From Photobacterium sanctipauli (GTDB lineage Bacteria; Pseudomonadota; Gammaproteobacteria; Enterobacterales; Vibrionaceae), in the NCBI RefSeq assembly GCF_003026495.1, contig NZ_PYMA01000006.1, forward strand, positions 124,001 to 188,000: DNA of 64,000 nucleotides. Direction: 5' to 3'. The notes under the pieces were generated by a model. The model was not told where the DNA came from. It did not search any database and saw only the letters and a program-made list of their open reading frames with translations. The position numbers and the translations under genes were made by a program. Shown here piece after piece: positions 36,388-45,761 of this stretch. Every line of letters starts with the position of its first letter. The first letter of the stretch is position 1.

Positions 36388-37041
36388 TTAAAAACTGTAG
36401 CCCACCGACAGCATGAACACCCAAGGGTCGATGTCTGTTTTCACCTTCTTATCAACGCCATCTTGCTTGAAGGTCACATCAGTGCTGATATCGGCATACC
36501 AAATAGAGCCGCCCACAAACCATTTGTCGTCAATCATATAATCAAGGCCCACATTTGCTGCCAGCCCCCAGGAATCATCCAGCGACAAATCACTCAGGCC
36601 AACGCTCTTACCGGTGCTATTGAACTCTTCGTTAAAGAAAGTTGTGTAGTTAATACCGGCACCAACATACGGGCGCAATTTACTGCTACTGTCCATGAAG
36701 TAGTATTGCAGCATAAAGGTTGGTGGCAAATGCTCAACCTCGGCGATATCGCCAGTGGCATCCAAAGAGACCTTATGGCTGAAAGGTGTCGCAGCCAGCA
36801 CTTCGATACTAATGTTATCTGTCAGCATGTAGCCGAACGTCAAGCCTAGCTGGGTATTTGAATCGACACTGAACTCGCCTAGATTCCCCACCCCATCAAG
36901 GATCACATCGTCACTGCTCTCGTTCGGCGAAACGACGGCGGCACCCGCGCGGACAATAATATCGCCTTTCTTATGGGCAAGGGCTTGAGGGGCTGCAACA
37001 ACGGCTGCCATGACGGCAAGGGCACAAAGGGTCTTTTTCAT
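36388..37041 (-). CDS. ompW: Outer-membrane protein OmpW
   Basis: 217 residues from the ATG behind GGAGTCAATAATA. Signal peptide MKKTLCALAVMAAVVAAPQA ends at LAHKK. The eight-stranded barrel pattern of OmpW is visible: KGDIIVRAGAAVVSPNES, LGLTFGYMLTDNISIEVLAA, TPFSHKV, PTFMLQYYF, RPYVGAGINYTTFF and the terminal DPWVFMLSVGYSF. OmpW forms a small hydrophobic channel and is linked to stress responses. Neighbouring spacers show no obvious terminator on its strand. Confidence 0.96.
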   Translation of the reverse strand: MKKTLCALAVMAAVVAAPQALAHKKGDIIVRAGAAVVSPNESSDDVILDGVGNLGEFSVDSNTQLGLTFGYMLTDNISIEVLAATPFSHKVSLDATGDIAEVEHLPPTFMLQYYFMDSSSKLRPYVGAGINYTTFFNEEFNSTGKSVGLSDLSLDDSWGLAANVGLDYMIDDKWFVGGSIWYADISTDVTFKQDGVDKKVKTDIDPWVFMLSVGYSF

Positions 37042-37493
37042 TATTATTGACTCCATTCTTATTTTAATTGGGTAAGCCTGTTTTTGGCTTATCGACTTCA
37101 CTTTTGAACGGAGCAAAATGTAACCAGTTTGATATCAAGCTGTATTGATTGAAATCAATTTACAAAAATTAACAATAACAAATAACTTTTGATACAGATC
37201 AATAACTTAAATAGCACTGCTTTTTATAGGTGAATAGACAAACAAAATGTCACCAATCTGGCCCATTCTATCCGACCCACCTCACAGAACTAGCACGTAA
37301 AAATAGCGCCAACACTCTAATCAACCAACTGCATTGCACTTAATTGCTATTTCGAAAAAACACTATTTACCGTCCCCGCTATCAACAATACCGTCCCCGC
37401 TATCAGCAAGCTGGCTAACATCAGTGATACAGCCTGCTTGCCAAACCTCTCCTACACTAATGGCAGGTATTTCCCAGCAAGCCGGAGACAACT
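37042..37493. other. Intergenic region between ompW and the MAPEG gene
   Basis: About 450 bases without a credible gene. It is AT-rich next to ompW and contains a tandem repeat at 37368-37409. GGTGAATAGACAAACAAAAT near 37230 and neighbouring TTGAT/ATCAA-like half-sites (TTTGATATCAAGC, TTGATTGAAATCAA near 37144) suggest FNR/CRP-type regulation of ompW, but I could not settle a site. Confidence 0.45.
37368..37409. repeat. Tandem 21-bp direct repeat
   Basis: Two adjacent copies of TACCGTCCCCGCTATCAACAA, the second with one change (AACAA to AGCAA). It lies 84 bases before the MAPEG gene. GC-rich in an AT-rich spacer. Confidence 0.85.
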
Positions 37494-37892
37494 ATGACCC
37501 CTGCATTTTGGTGCATCCTGATCATTATATTCTTCAATTACCTCCTAGCAGGGATAGGTGGCTGGTTAACCATCAAACAAACGGGCAAATTCGATATCAA
37601 CCAACCCAGGGTGCAAGCCAGGGAACTGACCGGCGCGGCGGCAAGGGTCAAGGCAGCCCAAGCTAATGGCTGGGAAGTCACGGTTGTTTTTGCCTGTTGC
37701 GTGTTCATCGCCCATTTCGCCGGCGTGCCGGAAACCGAGGCCACCCTGCCCGCCTCGGTGTTTGTGGTGTCTCGCTTCTTATATATGGTCTGTTACGCCT
37801 GCAAGCTCAGCCCATGGCGCACCATTATCTTCTTGGTCGGCCTCGCCGCCTGTTTCTGGCTTATTAAACTAGCGGTGACATACAGCGCCTAA
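37494..37892 (+). CDS. MAPEG family membrane protein
   Basis: 132 residues with four predicted membrane helices (CILIIIFFNYLLAGIGGWLT, VTVVFACCVFIAHFAG, SVFVVSRFLYMVCYACKLSP, IIFLVGLAACFWLIKLAVTY). The third helix region VSRFLYMVCY matches the MAPEG (microsomal glutathione S-transferase-like) signature. Whether it has glutathione activity is unknown. The ATG follows GCCGGAGACAACT. Confidence 0.85.
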   Translation: MTPAFWCILIIIFFNYLLAGIGGWLTIKQTGKFDINQPRVQARELTGAAARVKAAQANGWEVTVVFACCVFIAHFAGVPETEATLPASVFVVSRFLYMVCYACKLSPWRTIIFLVGLAACFWLIKLAVTYSA

Positions 37893-37967
37893 GCCATTGC
37901 GAAGGCTTGGCAATCCCGCTATAAAGGAAGGCTAACTCCAAAACTAACAGTCAGTCGAAGAAACACT

Positions 37968-38321
37968 ATGAGTACAATTGCCTACGGGATTAAGAACTGC
38001 GATACCATCAAGAAAATGAAGAAGTGGCTAGAAGCAGAAAGCATCGAATACCGCTTCCACGACTACCGCACCGATGGCCTAGACCGTGACATGCTAGTTC
38101 AATTTGAGCAGCAGCTTGGCTGGGAAGCCATGGTCAACAAACGTGGCACCACCTATCGCCAGCTCAGCGATGAACAAAAGGCAGGCCTAAACCAGGAAAC
38201 AGCCATTGCGCTGATGCTGGAGCACCCGGCAATGATCAAACGCCCGCTGCTAGTCCACAACGACAGCTACCACCTAGGCTTTAAGCCAGCTCAATACCAA
38301 GAAATTTTCCAAACTAATTAA
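37968..38321 (+). CDS. yffB: ArsC/Spx-like protein YffB
   Basis: 117 residues of the arsenate-reductase/Spx thioredoxin-like fold: a single N-terminal cysteine in [20 protein letters not shown] (residue 11), FHDYRTDGL near 32, [14 protein letters not shown] near 65, and [13 protein letters not shown] near 88. It lacks the CxxC of glutaredoxins. The E. coli orthologue YffB is adjacent to dapE too. Real substrate unknown. Its stop is 15 bases before the dapE ATG, indicating co-transcription. Confidence 0.9.
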   Translation: MSTIAYGIKNCDTIKKMKKWLEAESIEYRFHDYRTDGLDRDMLVQFEQQLGWEAMVNKRGTTYRQLSDEQKAGLNQETAIALMLEHPAMIKRPLLVHNDSYHLGFKPAQYQEIFQTN

Positions 38322-38335
38322 TGAAGGATACAAGG

Positions 38336-39466
38336 ATGTCTGACAGCCCGGTGATCGCACTCGCCAAAGATTTTATTAGCCGCCAGTCCGTCACCCCGGA
38401 AGACGCTGGTTGCCAGGACGTAATGATTGCGCGCCTTGAGCAACTTGGCTTCAAGATTGAAACCATGGTGTTCGAGGATACCACCAACCTTTGGGCCCGC
38501 CGTGGTACCGAGGCCCCATTGTTTGTGTTTGCCGGACATACCGACGTGGTACCCGCTGGCTCACTCGCGCAATGGCATACCTCGCCATTTGAACCAACCA
38601 TCATTGATGGCTACCTGCATGGTCGCGGCGCGGCAGACATGAAAGGTTCGCTGGCATGTATGATTGTCGCGATCGAACGCTTTATTGCTGAAAACCCTGA
38701 TCACAAAGGCTCTATCGCGCTGCTGATCACCTCCGACGAAGAAGGCCCGTTTATCAACGGGACTACCCGCGTGATCGATACCCTTGAAGCCCGCAACGAG
38801 AAAATCGATATGTGCATCGTGGGTGAACCATCGAGCACCCACGCCGTGGGCGATGTGGTCAAGAATGGCCGTCGTGGCTCAATTACCGGTGATGTTATCG
38901 TTAAGGGCACACAGGGCCATGTGGCCTACCCGCATCTTGCCGATAACCCGGTTCACCGTGCAATGCCTGCACTGGCCGAGTTGGCAGCGACCACCTGGGA
39001 TAACGGCAATGCCTACTTCCCGCCAACCAGCTTCCAGATCGCCAATGTGGCCGCCGGCACCGGTGCCTCGAATGTGATCCCGGGGGAATTCCATGTGCAG
39101 TTCAATTTCCGCTTCAGTACCGAACTGACGGTGGATGATATCAAGCGCAAGGTACACTCGGTATTGGATGCTCATGGCCTGGACTACGATCTTAAATGGA
39201 CCTTCAGCGGCCACCCGTTCCTTACCGACGAAGGCACCTTGCTTGAAGCGGTTGTTGAAGCCATTGAAGAAGTGAATCACAGCAAGCCAGAGCTGCTCAC
39301 GACTGGCGGTACGTCCGATGGTCGCTTCATTGCCCGTACTGGCGCGCAAGTTATCGAACTTGGCCCAGTAAACGCCACTATCCACAAGGTGAATGAGTGC
39401 GTGAAGGTGGCTGACTTGGAGAAGCTAACCGATATGTACCAAAAGGTACTGGAAAAAGCCCTTTAA
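38336..39466 (+). CDS. dapE: Succinyl-diaminopimelate desuccinylase DapE
   Basis: 376 residues from the ATG at 38336, preceded by GAAGGATACAAGG; an ATG at 38321 overlaps the yffB stop and has no ribosome-binding site. M20 metallopeptidase features: [14 protein letters not shown] with the first zinc His, [17 protein letters not shown] with the bridging Asp, [15 protein letters not shown] with the catalytic Glu, and a C-terminal zinc His in [14 protein letters not shown]. It releases succinate from N-succinyl-diaminopimelate in lysine and peptidoglycan precursor synthesis. Confidence 0.98.
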   Translation: MSDSPVIALAKDFISRQSVTPEDAGCQDVMIARLEQLGFKIETMVFEDTTNLWARRGTEAPLFVFAGHTDVVPAGSLAQWHTSPFEPTIIDGYLHGRGAADMKGSLACMIVAIERFIAENPDHKGSIALLITSDEEGPFINGTTRVIDTLEARNEKIDMCIVGEPSSTHAVGDVVKNGRRGSITGDVIVKGTQGHVAYPHLADNPVHRAMPALAELAATTWDNGNAYFPPTSFQIANVAAGTGASNVIPGEFHVQFNFRFSTELTVDDIKRKVHSVLDAHGLDYDLKWTFSGHPFLTDEGTLLEAVVEAIEEVNHSKPELLTTGGTSDGRFIARTGAQVIELGPVNATIHKVNECVKVADLEKLTDMYQKVLEKAL

Positions 39467-40164
39467 TGTTCAAACACCCTACCGAAGTCCGGCAGCATAC
39501 TGCCGGACAGCTTACCGGCCAGAAAGACACCCACTTGGTGCCTTTCAGGCAACACTTTATCCACCAGCAGGTGGCCGCGCCGTTAAAAGCCCTACAGGAT
39601 GCAGCCCAGCTCGCGGGCTTTGATCTCCAGCTTGCCAGCGCCTTTCGGCCGTTCGAGCGCCAATTGCTGATTTGGAACAACAAGTTCTCTGGCAACAGGC
39701 CGCTGCTCGACAGTTGCAGCCAGCCACTGGATCCGAGCAAGCTCGATGAGCTTGAAAAAATACACGCTATCATGCGCTGGTCGGCACTACCGGGGGGTAG
39801 CCGCCACCATTGGGGAACTGACATTGATGTTTATGCCGCCAATTGCCTCCCCGAAAACACCCAGCTACAACTTGAGCCTTGGGAGTATCAAAAGGCAGGC
39901 CACCAAGCGGAATTCAGCCAATGGCTTAATGATAATATGGCCGAGTACGGCTTTTACCTTCCCTACCAAGAAGACAGGGGCGGTGTCGCCATAGAGCCTT
40001 GGCATATCAGTTACTTCCCAGTTAGCAAATACTTGCTTCGCCAGCTAACCCCAGACATGCTTGAACGCACACTTAGCGAAACTGAGATAGCAGGAAAGTC
40101 GCAGATTCTGAAAAACCTTGATAGTCTCTATAGTAGGTACATAGAGAATATCTGTGAGGTGTAA
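39466..40164 (+). CDS. M15 family D-alanyl-D-alanine carboxypeptidase-like protein
   Basis: 232 residues. The M15B (VanY-type) zinc motifs are SRHHWGTDIDVYA near 119-131 (the HxxxxxxD pair) and EPWHISYFPVSKY near 184 (third zinc ligand). Such enzymes trim the peptide stems of peptidoglycan. No signal peptide is evident, which is odd for a murein enzyme and may mean a cytoplasmic precursor-recycling role. The ATG overlaps the dapE stop by one base, so it is translationally coupled to dapE. Confidence 0.85.
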   Translation: MFKHPTEVRQHTAGQLTGQKDTHLVPFRQHFIHQQVAAPLKALQDAAQLAGFDLQLASAFRPFERQLLIWNNKFSGNRPLLDSCSQPLDPSKLDELEKIHAIMRWSALPGGSRHHWGTDIDVYAANCLPENTQLQLEPWEYQKAGHQAEFSQWLNDNMAEYGFYLPYQEDRGGVAIEPWHISYFPVSKYLLRQLTPDMLERTLSETEIAGKSQILKNLDSLYSRYIENICEV

Positions 40165-40392
40165 ATGGAATGGCTATTAAACCCGTGGGTTATTTCCATC
40201 ATTATCGTAAGCGTAGTGGTGAGTAATATTGCGGCGTTAAAGTACACCGCAAACATGAAATTTGGCTATAAGGACAAAGTCAAATACATGCAAGACAAGC
40301 ACAACCGCGAGCAGCAGCTTGATGAGCTGATAGAAAAGCAAGCCGCGAATGATGTGAACAAAGAAATAAGAAAGCTGAAAGATCAGGCATAA
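40165..40392 (+). CDS. DUF2897 small membrane-anchored protein
   Basis: 75 residues. One N-terminal membrane helix, MEWLLNPWVISIIIVSVVVS (about 4-24), then a charged helical tail (KYMQDKHNREQQLDELIEKQ) likely in the cytoplasm. The pattern matches the DUF2897 family. It starts immediately after the M15 gene stop and is followed by a terminator, so it closes the yffB-dapE operon. Function unknown. Confidence 0.8.
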   Translation: MEWLLNPWVISIIIVSVVVSNIAALKYTANMKFGYKDKVKYMQDKHNREQQLDELIEKQAANDVNKEIRKLKDQA

Positions 40393-40420
40393 AAAACGGG
40401 AACCCTAGGTTCCCGTTTTT
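40391..40420 (+). terminator. Terminator after the dapE operon
   Basis: AAAACGGGAACC-CTA-GGTTCCCGTTTTT, with A- and T-runs, overlapping the DUF2897 stop. Confidence 0.9.
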
Positions 40421-40532
40421 ACATCTCAATACAGCCCATCCCCAACGAACTACAAAGAGGAAGCGCGGAGTTTACGGACGTAAATGAGCACTTCCGATGT
40501 AGTTATCGCATTAACTGGCGACGATAAATCAA

Positions 40533-41789
40533 TTAAGCTCGTGGGAGGTAATCAGCGATCCCTACCCACTTATAACTTGTCAGCTCTTCCAGCCCCATTG
40601 GGCCACGTGCGTGTAGCTTCTGGGTAGACACCGCCACTTCTGCACCCAGGCCAAATTGGGCGCCATCGGTAAAGCGGGTCGACGCATTCACGTATACTGC
40701 TGCCGAGCCAGCTGCATTCACGAAACGCTCTGCTGCTTGCAGATCGTTGGTCATGATGGCATCTGAATGGCTCGCGTTGTGCTTGCGCATATGAGCAATG
40801 GCTTCTTCGACGTCTTTAACTACTTTGATACCCAGGGTGAAGCTTAACCACTCGGTATCGAAATCGCCTTCGGCCACTTTACGCAGGCTTGCCGCCTTGC
40901 CTTCTAGCAGGGCATAGGATGCCTCATCGGCAACCAGCTCAACCTTGCTCTTGTTCATACGCTCGGCCAGGCGGGCGAGGAAAGCTTCAGCAATGGCTTC
41001 GTTCACCAATAAGGTATCGAGCGCATTACAGGCCGACGGGCGCTGCACCTTGCTGTTTTCAACCACGTCAAGCGAGCGTGATAGATCTGCCGAGCTGTCA
41101 ACATACACATGGCTGATCCCAAAACCACCGATGATCACAGGGATGGTGCTGTTTTCTTTACACATCTTGTGAAGGCCTGCACCACCACGCGGGATGATCA
41201 TATCCACGTACTGATCCATTTTAAGTAGTTGAGATACCAACTCGCGGTCCGGCTTTTCAATGTACTGTACCGACGCTGCTGGTAGGCCTGCCTTCTCCAG
41301 TGCCACTTGGATCACCTTTACCAACTCCATGTTGGAATGGAAGGTTTCGCGGCCACCGCGCAGGATGCTGGCATTACCGGTTTTGAGGCAAAGTGCCGCA
41401 ATGTCGATGGTCACGTTTGGACGCGCTTCGTAAATCACCCCAACCACACCCAGAGGTACACGGCGGCGGCTCAGGCGCATGCCGTTTTCCAGCACCTTGC
41501 TGTCAAGCTCGGCGCCCACTGGATCGTTGAGGCCGATCACGTTTCGTACATCGTTGGCAATACCTGCCAGACGTGCCTCGTTCAGTAGCAAGCGGTCAAT
41601 CAGCGCATCGGCCATGCCCGCTTCACGGGCGGCATCGATGTCTTTGGCATTGGCTGCCAAGATAGCCTCTTGGTTGGCTTCCAGTTCATCGGCGATGATT
41701 GCCAACGCTTGGTTCTTCTGCTTGGTTGCTGCTGTCGCCAGTTCAAACGCGGCCTGTTGCGCCTGCTGGCCCATCAGTTCAAGATTCAT
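40533..41789 (-). CDS. proA: Gamma-glutamyl phosphate reductase ProA
   Basis: 418 residues (E. coli 417). The aldehyde-dehydrogenase-like active-site cysteine is in [17 protein letters not shown] (about 255), preceded by [14 protein letters not shown] and followed by [20 protein letters not shown] near the C-terminus. It reduces gamma-glutamyl phosphate to glutamate semialdehyde in proline synthesis. It is 35 bases downstream of proB. Confidence 0.98.
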   Translation of the reverse strand: MNLELMGQQAQQAAFELATAATKQKNQALAIIADELEANQEAILAANAKDIDAAREAGMADALIDRLLLNEARLAGIANDVRNVIGLNDPVGAELDSKVLENGMRLSRRRVPLGVVGVIYEARPNVTIDIAALCLKTGNASILRGGRETFHSNMELVKVIQVALEKAGLPAASVQYIEKPDRELVSQLLKMDQYVDMIIPRGGAGLHKMCKENSTIPVIIGGFGISHVYVDSSADLSRSLDVVENSKVQRPSACNALDTLLVNEAIAEAFLARLAERMNKSKVELVADEASYALLEGKAASLRKVAEGDFDTEWLSFTLGIKVVKDVEEAIAHMRKHNASHSDAIMTNDLQAAERFVNAAGSAAVYVNASTRFTDGAQFGLGAEVAVSTQKLHARGPMGLEELTSYKWVGIADYLPRA

Positions 41790-41824
41790 GTGCTATTCCT
41801 TTTAATTCTGGTTAGTTATCACGT

Positions 41825-43024
41825 TTAAATGACCACAAGATCATCGCGATGAACGGCTACAGGGCCATATTCGTAACCCAGTACCTTATGAATGTCTTGG
41901 CTGTGCTTTCCTGCAATCTTGGCCAGATCCGCACTTGAGTAGCGGCTGATCCCGCGGGCTAGCAATTCGCCTTTGCTGCTGAAGATACGTGCCACCTCGC
42001 CACGCTCGAACTCACCACTGACGCGGGTGATCCCTTTCGAAAGCAGGCTACTGCCACGCTGTTGCACTGCCGCAACCGCGCCATCATCAATCACAATATC
42101 CCCTGCTGGCGGAGGGCCGGCCAAGATCCAACGCTTACGGCTTTCAAGCGGTGACTCCAACGGCAGGAAGCGCGTGCCCACCGACTCACCCTTCACCAAA
42201 TCGGCAATCACATCGGTACGGCTACCGGCAGCAATGATCACTTCGATACCCGCACGGCGAGCCACGTCAGCAGCTTGCAGTTTTGTCGCCATACCGCCCG
42301 TGCCCAAGCCGCCCACGCTACCGCCTGCCAGTTTACGCAGGGTTTCATCGATGGTGTGCACTTCGCGGATCAATTCGGCGTCCGGGTTGTTGCGAGGATC
42401 CGCGGTGAACAAGCCTGGCTGATCGGTCAAAAGCAGCAGCTTGTCGGCACTAGCCAAAATACCAACCAAGGCCGACAGGTTGTCGTTGTCACCCACTTTG
42501 ATTTCGGTGGTGGCAACCGCGTCATTTTCGTTCACCACAGGGATAATACCGTTATCCAGCAGGGCCACGATCATATCTCGGGCGTTGAGGTAGCGCTCGC
42601 GATCGTCCAAGTCAGCGCGGGTCAGTAGCATCTGGCCAACATGCAGGCCGTAGATACCAAACAGGCTTTCCCACTCTTGGATCAGGCGGCTTTGGCCAAC
42701 AGCGGCCAGCAACTGCTTGCTCGCCATGGTTTTGGGCAGTTCGGGGTATCCTAAATGCTCACGTCCGGCTGCAATTGCACCAGACGTCACAATAATCACT
42801 TTATGCCCCTGGCGGCGTAGCAAGGCACATTGCCTTACCAGCTCAACCATATGCGCACGATCAAGCTGCAACGTGCCACCAGTCAATACACTGGTGCCAA
42901 GCTTAACCACGATCGTTTGCGAGCCAGAGGAAGATTGCTTGACCGCTTGGTTTCCTTGCTCAGATTCAGAGCGAGTTGCCGCCAAGCCTGTCTTTTGTAC
43001 ATTTAGGGAATTGATATCTGCCAT
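41825..43024 (-). CDS. proB: Glutamate 5-kinase ProB
   Basis: 399 residues from the ATG at 43024; a TTG at 43033 would add three. The kinase domain starts at [14 protein letters not shown] near 37 and has [34 protein letters not shown] and [20 protein letters not shown]. The C-terminal PUA domain covers about the last 90 residues. Relative to E. coli ProB (367) it has about 30 extra Ser/Gln-rich residues before the kinase domain. It catalyses the first, proline-inhibited step of proline synthesis. Confidence 0.97.
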   Translation of the reverse strand: MADINSLNVQKTGLAATRSESEQGNQAVKQSSSGSQTIVVKLGTSVLTGGTLQLDRAHMVELVRQCALLRRQGHKVIIVTSGAIAAGREHLGYPELPKTMASKQLLAAVGQSRLIQEWESLFGIYGLHVGQMLLTRADLDDRERYLNARDMIVALLDNGIIPVVNENDAVATTEIKVGDNDNLSALVGILASADKLLLLTDQPGLFTADPRNNPDAELIREVHTIDETLRKLAGGSVGGLGTGGMATKLQAADVARRAGIEVIIAAGSRTDVIADLVKGESVGTRFLPLESPLESRKRWILAGPPPAGDIVIDDGAVAAVQQRGSSLLSKGITRVSGEFERGEVARIFSSKGELLARGISRYSSADLAKIAGKHSQDIHKVLGYEYGPVAVHRDDLVVI

Positions 43025-43087
43025 TGGGATCAAACAATAAATATGAAGTAGGGCAATGTTGTATCAATACGCTTGTAAAATCACAAG

Positions 43088-43115
43088 AAAAATGCGCCTA
43101 TTTGGCGCATTTTTT
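43088..43115 (-). terminator. Terminator after crl
   Basis: On the reverse strand AAAATGCGCC-AAAT-AGGCGCATTTTTC, 24 bases past the crl stop and before proB. Confidence 0.88.
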
Positions 43116-43139
43116 CCGCATAAATTATTTCGCTCTATT

Positions 43140-43544
43140 CTAAGCAGCGCTGCCCAGCTCTGCTTCTTCCAGTGCTTTCGAGGCAGTTAGGCTTAATTCA
43201 AACTCATCTTGCAGCAAAGCGGTCAATTTTGGATAAAAATCATCAAGGGTTTGCTGCACCGCCTGCTCATGTTTCGCCGGCACTGGCTCTTTCCGCCATT
43301 CTCCTTCAGCATCGTAGCGGCCGAAGTAGTATTGGTACTCAAAACCACTGTCTGTTGCATCGAGCTCCAGCCACCAGCCCCAAAACTCGCGCTCTTCAGG
43401 CGCTTTCTTGGCACTAATGCAACTAGAGAGGCAGTCAAAGAAAAAATGACCTTCTGAAGAATGCTGCTGACGTAGGTACGGGCCAATTGCTGTCAGCTTT
43501 GTCATGAGGCGGCCATGCGGAGGAAAAGTCGTCTGCGTTGTCAT
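43140..43544 (-). CDS. crl: Sigma-S-binding factor Crl
   Basis: 134 residues. Crl motifs: GRLMTKLTAIGPYLR, FFFDCLSSCISAKKAPEERE, FWGWWLELDATDSGFEYQYY. Crl binds RpoS and promotes its assembly with core polymerase. It lies between proB and frsA, as in the crl/frsA/proBA neighbourhood of enterobacteria. Confidence 0.96.
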   Translation of the reverse strand: MTTQTTFPPHGRLMTKLTAIGPYLRQQHSSEGHFFFDCLSSCISAKKAPEEREFWGWWLELDATDSGFEYQYYFGRYDAEGEWRKEPVPAKHEQAVQQTLDDFYPKLTALLQDEFELSLTASKALEEAELGSAA

Positions 43545-43727
43545 AAGTGTATCTCCATCCCTAGCAATAACTATCAGCCAAGTACCGAGTTGCTTAATAG
43601 CACCTGACTAGCGCGTAAATACCATTTAAGCCATAAATCGCATCTATAGCAACAATTTATTTACATAACCGCGCAGGAGCACCAGCCTGATGGCATGGGT
43701 TGCCACCAGGGCCAACTTACTCACCCG

Positions 43728-44987
43728 CTAAGCCATTTTATCCTTAAGCCATTCAAGCACGGCGGTCATCGAGCGGTGATAGCCATCGTGAAGAGGCTTT
43801 TCAGGTAATTGCACTGCCTTGCCACCACGGCTCGACATGGCTATCAATTGGTTATCCATATCACTGCAAACTGGATCGCCTTTCAGGCTAATCCCCAGCA
43901 TCGGGACATCCACCTTGCGACGGCCTAGCAAGCCCTGCAATTTCAGTGACCATGCCGGTAGGTGTGACGTCAGGCTCGCCTTTGATACCCCATGCTTGCC
44001 CATCCGCGAGGCAATCATGTCCAGATACATGCGCGGCATCGCATCAAGGCGCTTAGGCTCGGTTAAAACACTATTGATAATACCGCCGACGCTGATACAG
44101 GTTCTCAACCGGCTTGGCTCAAGGAAGCCGAGGCGAATGGCAGCATTGCCACCGAAGCGCAGGCCCAACATCGCCACGCGGTGGTGATCAACCCAAGGCA
44201 CGTCTTTCACTTGCTGCAGCAATGCCTGGTGCAAACGACTGGTATCCTCGGTCAGGCTCCAGGCTGCACTATGGCCAACAGACGGCATATCAAGCGTGAT
44301 CATGGCATAGCCAGCCGGGCCAAGGTAATCATGGTATAAACGCCAGAGATCCGATTGCAGGGTATCAAGCCCCCCGCTCACAATCACCGTCGGGAGTAGC
44401 TTGTCGGTACGAGGCAAGTGAATGAAGGCTTGGAATGTCTTGTTCTCGTACTTCACATCAATAGTACGCATCTGATGCGGCATACTTTCCATTGCCTCGC
44501 GGTAGGTCTGGTTGGCCTGCAGCTCAGCTTGGGCTGCCAGATCATCCCCCTTGATATGCGGATAGGCAGCAATGCTGTAGTACATGCTGGCAGTTAATAG
44601 CTTATCGGCCGCCTTGGACTTATCGCCATTACTGAGCAAAGCCCGACCCGCTTTCTGGTAGGCCGCTGCCGACTGGCACCACTCGTATACCCAGTTGCCC
44701 GGCTTGTAGCCAATCACGGTATCAAGCAAGTCATCCCGGGTGCGCGGCGCGTCTGATTTCGCCATGCGGGCAAAGATGGCCTCCATCTCGATAGGATCGA
44801 CGCCTTGCCAAGCCCACTGCGGGCGGCGAAGTACCCGGTACCACCCGGCCTCGCTATCACCGTCAAGGGCGTTATGCACAGGCTTGTCTGCAACATTGGC
44901 CAGCTTCACCAAGCTTGAGGTTTCTTTGGAAGTCTGCCTAGGGGCAAATAGCTTTTCAGAAAGGTTCTGTTTCGACGTTTCAGACAC
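43728..44987 (-). CDS. frsA: Esterase FrsA (EIIA-Glc-binding)
   Basis: 419 residues from the GTG at 44987, six bases after GGAG; another GTG at 44999 is on the wrong side of that site. An N-terminal region (NLSEKLFAPRQTSKETSSLV) precedes an alpha/beta-hydrolase fold (LPTVIVSGGLDTLQSDLWRL, VAMLGLRFGGNAAIRLGFLE). The nucleophile elbow reads GLRFGG rather than GxSxG, as in FrsA proteins, so classic serine-esterase activity is doubtful. E. coli FrsA binds unphosphorylated EIIA-Glc and affects fermentation versus respiration. Confidence 0.94.
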   Translation of the reverse strand: MSETSKQNLSEKLFAPRQTSKETSSLVKLANVADKPVHNALDGDSEAGWYRVLRRPQWAWQGVDPIEMEAIFARMAKSDAPRTRDDLLDTVIGYKPGNWVYEWCQSAAAYQKAGRALLSNGDKSKAADKLLTASMYYSIAAYPHIKGDDLAAQAELQANQTYREAMESMPHQMRTIDVKYENKTFQAFIHLPRTDKLLPTVIVSGGLDTLQSDLWRLYHDYLGPAGYAMITLDMPSVGHSAAWSLTEDTSRLHQALLQQVKDVPWVDHHRVAMLGLRFGGNAAIRLGFLEPSRLRTCISVGGIINSVLTEPKRLDAMPRMYLDMIASRMGKHGVSKASLTSHLPAWSLKLQGLLGRRKVDVPMLGISLKGDPVCSDMDNQLIAMSSRGGKAVQLPEKPLHDGYHRSMTAVLEWLKDKMA

Positions 44988-45200
44988 GATAGGCTCCACA
45001 ATTCAAATCGAAATGAGTAGATAAAAATACATAGGTGCCCCATTGCGATGACAAGGCAATCCGTTAAAAGCATCTATTCATGACCCACCCGAGTCGCTGA
45101 TTTATCATTTGTTCTCAGCCGCTCGGGGTTAATATAAAAATTATATCATTCAATTAGGTACTATTTAGGAAACAAGCTCAAAGACTCAAACAATGGGCGA

Positions 45201-45228
45201 AAAAAAAGGAGCGAAACGCTCCTTTTTT
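45201..45228. terminator. Terminator after gpt
   Basis: AAAAAAAGGAGCG-AAA-CGCTCCTTTTTT, 22 bases past the gpt stop, with runs on both sides. Confidence 0.9.
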
Positions 45229-45249
45229 GACTTCAGTGTAATCAGGCGA

Positions 45250-45708
45250 TTACTGCTTAGCGATTGGATCAACGAAAGTAACAGCCATATCCCATGGTTG
45301 CTCAATCCAAGTATCCTGAGCGATGTCTACCACGTAGTCATCAACTAGGTGCTTACCAGCAGGCTTCGCACATACTGTAACGAATTTTGCTTTAGGGTAC
45401 ATCTGACGGATCATTTCCGCCGTGCCGCCTGTATCTACTAGGTCATCGATAACAATGAAGCCTTCACCGTCACCGTCTGCTTGCTTAAGAACTTTCATGT
45501 CACGCTGATGATCGTGGTCGTAGCTTGAGATACAAACCGTATCAACATAACGAATACCCAGTTCACGAGCTAAGATCGCAGATGGAACCAAACCACCACG
45601 GCTAACGGCAATGATACCTTTCCACTGATCGGCAGGAAGAAGTTTCTCTGCTAGCTGGCGGGTGTACATTTGCATGTTGTCCCAAGTGATGATGAACTTA
45701 TTACTCAT
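45250..45708 (-). CDS. gpt: Xanthine-guanine phosphoribosyltransferase
   Basis: 152 residues, as in E. coli Gpt. The PRPP-binding signature is [20 protein letters not shown] (about 82-101), with [20 protein letters not shown] at the start and [20 protein letters not shown] near the base-binding region. It salvages guanine, xanthine and hypoxanthine. It follows the NCS2 purine permease by 53 bases on the same strand. Confidence 0.98.
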   Translation of the reverse strand: MSNKFIITWDNMQMYTRQLAEKLLPADQWKGIIAVSRGGLVPSAILARELGIRYVDTVCISSYDHDHQRDMKVLKQADGDGEGFIVIDDLVDTGGTAEMIRQMYPKAKFVTVCAKPAGKHLVDDYVVDIAQDTWIEQPWDMAVTFVDPIAKQ

Positions 45709-45761
45709 ATCCGATGAACCTCTGAGTCAGCGGCTTAACCGCTGGGTGTATTTATAAACTG

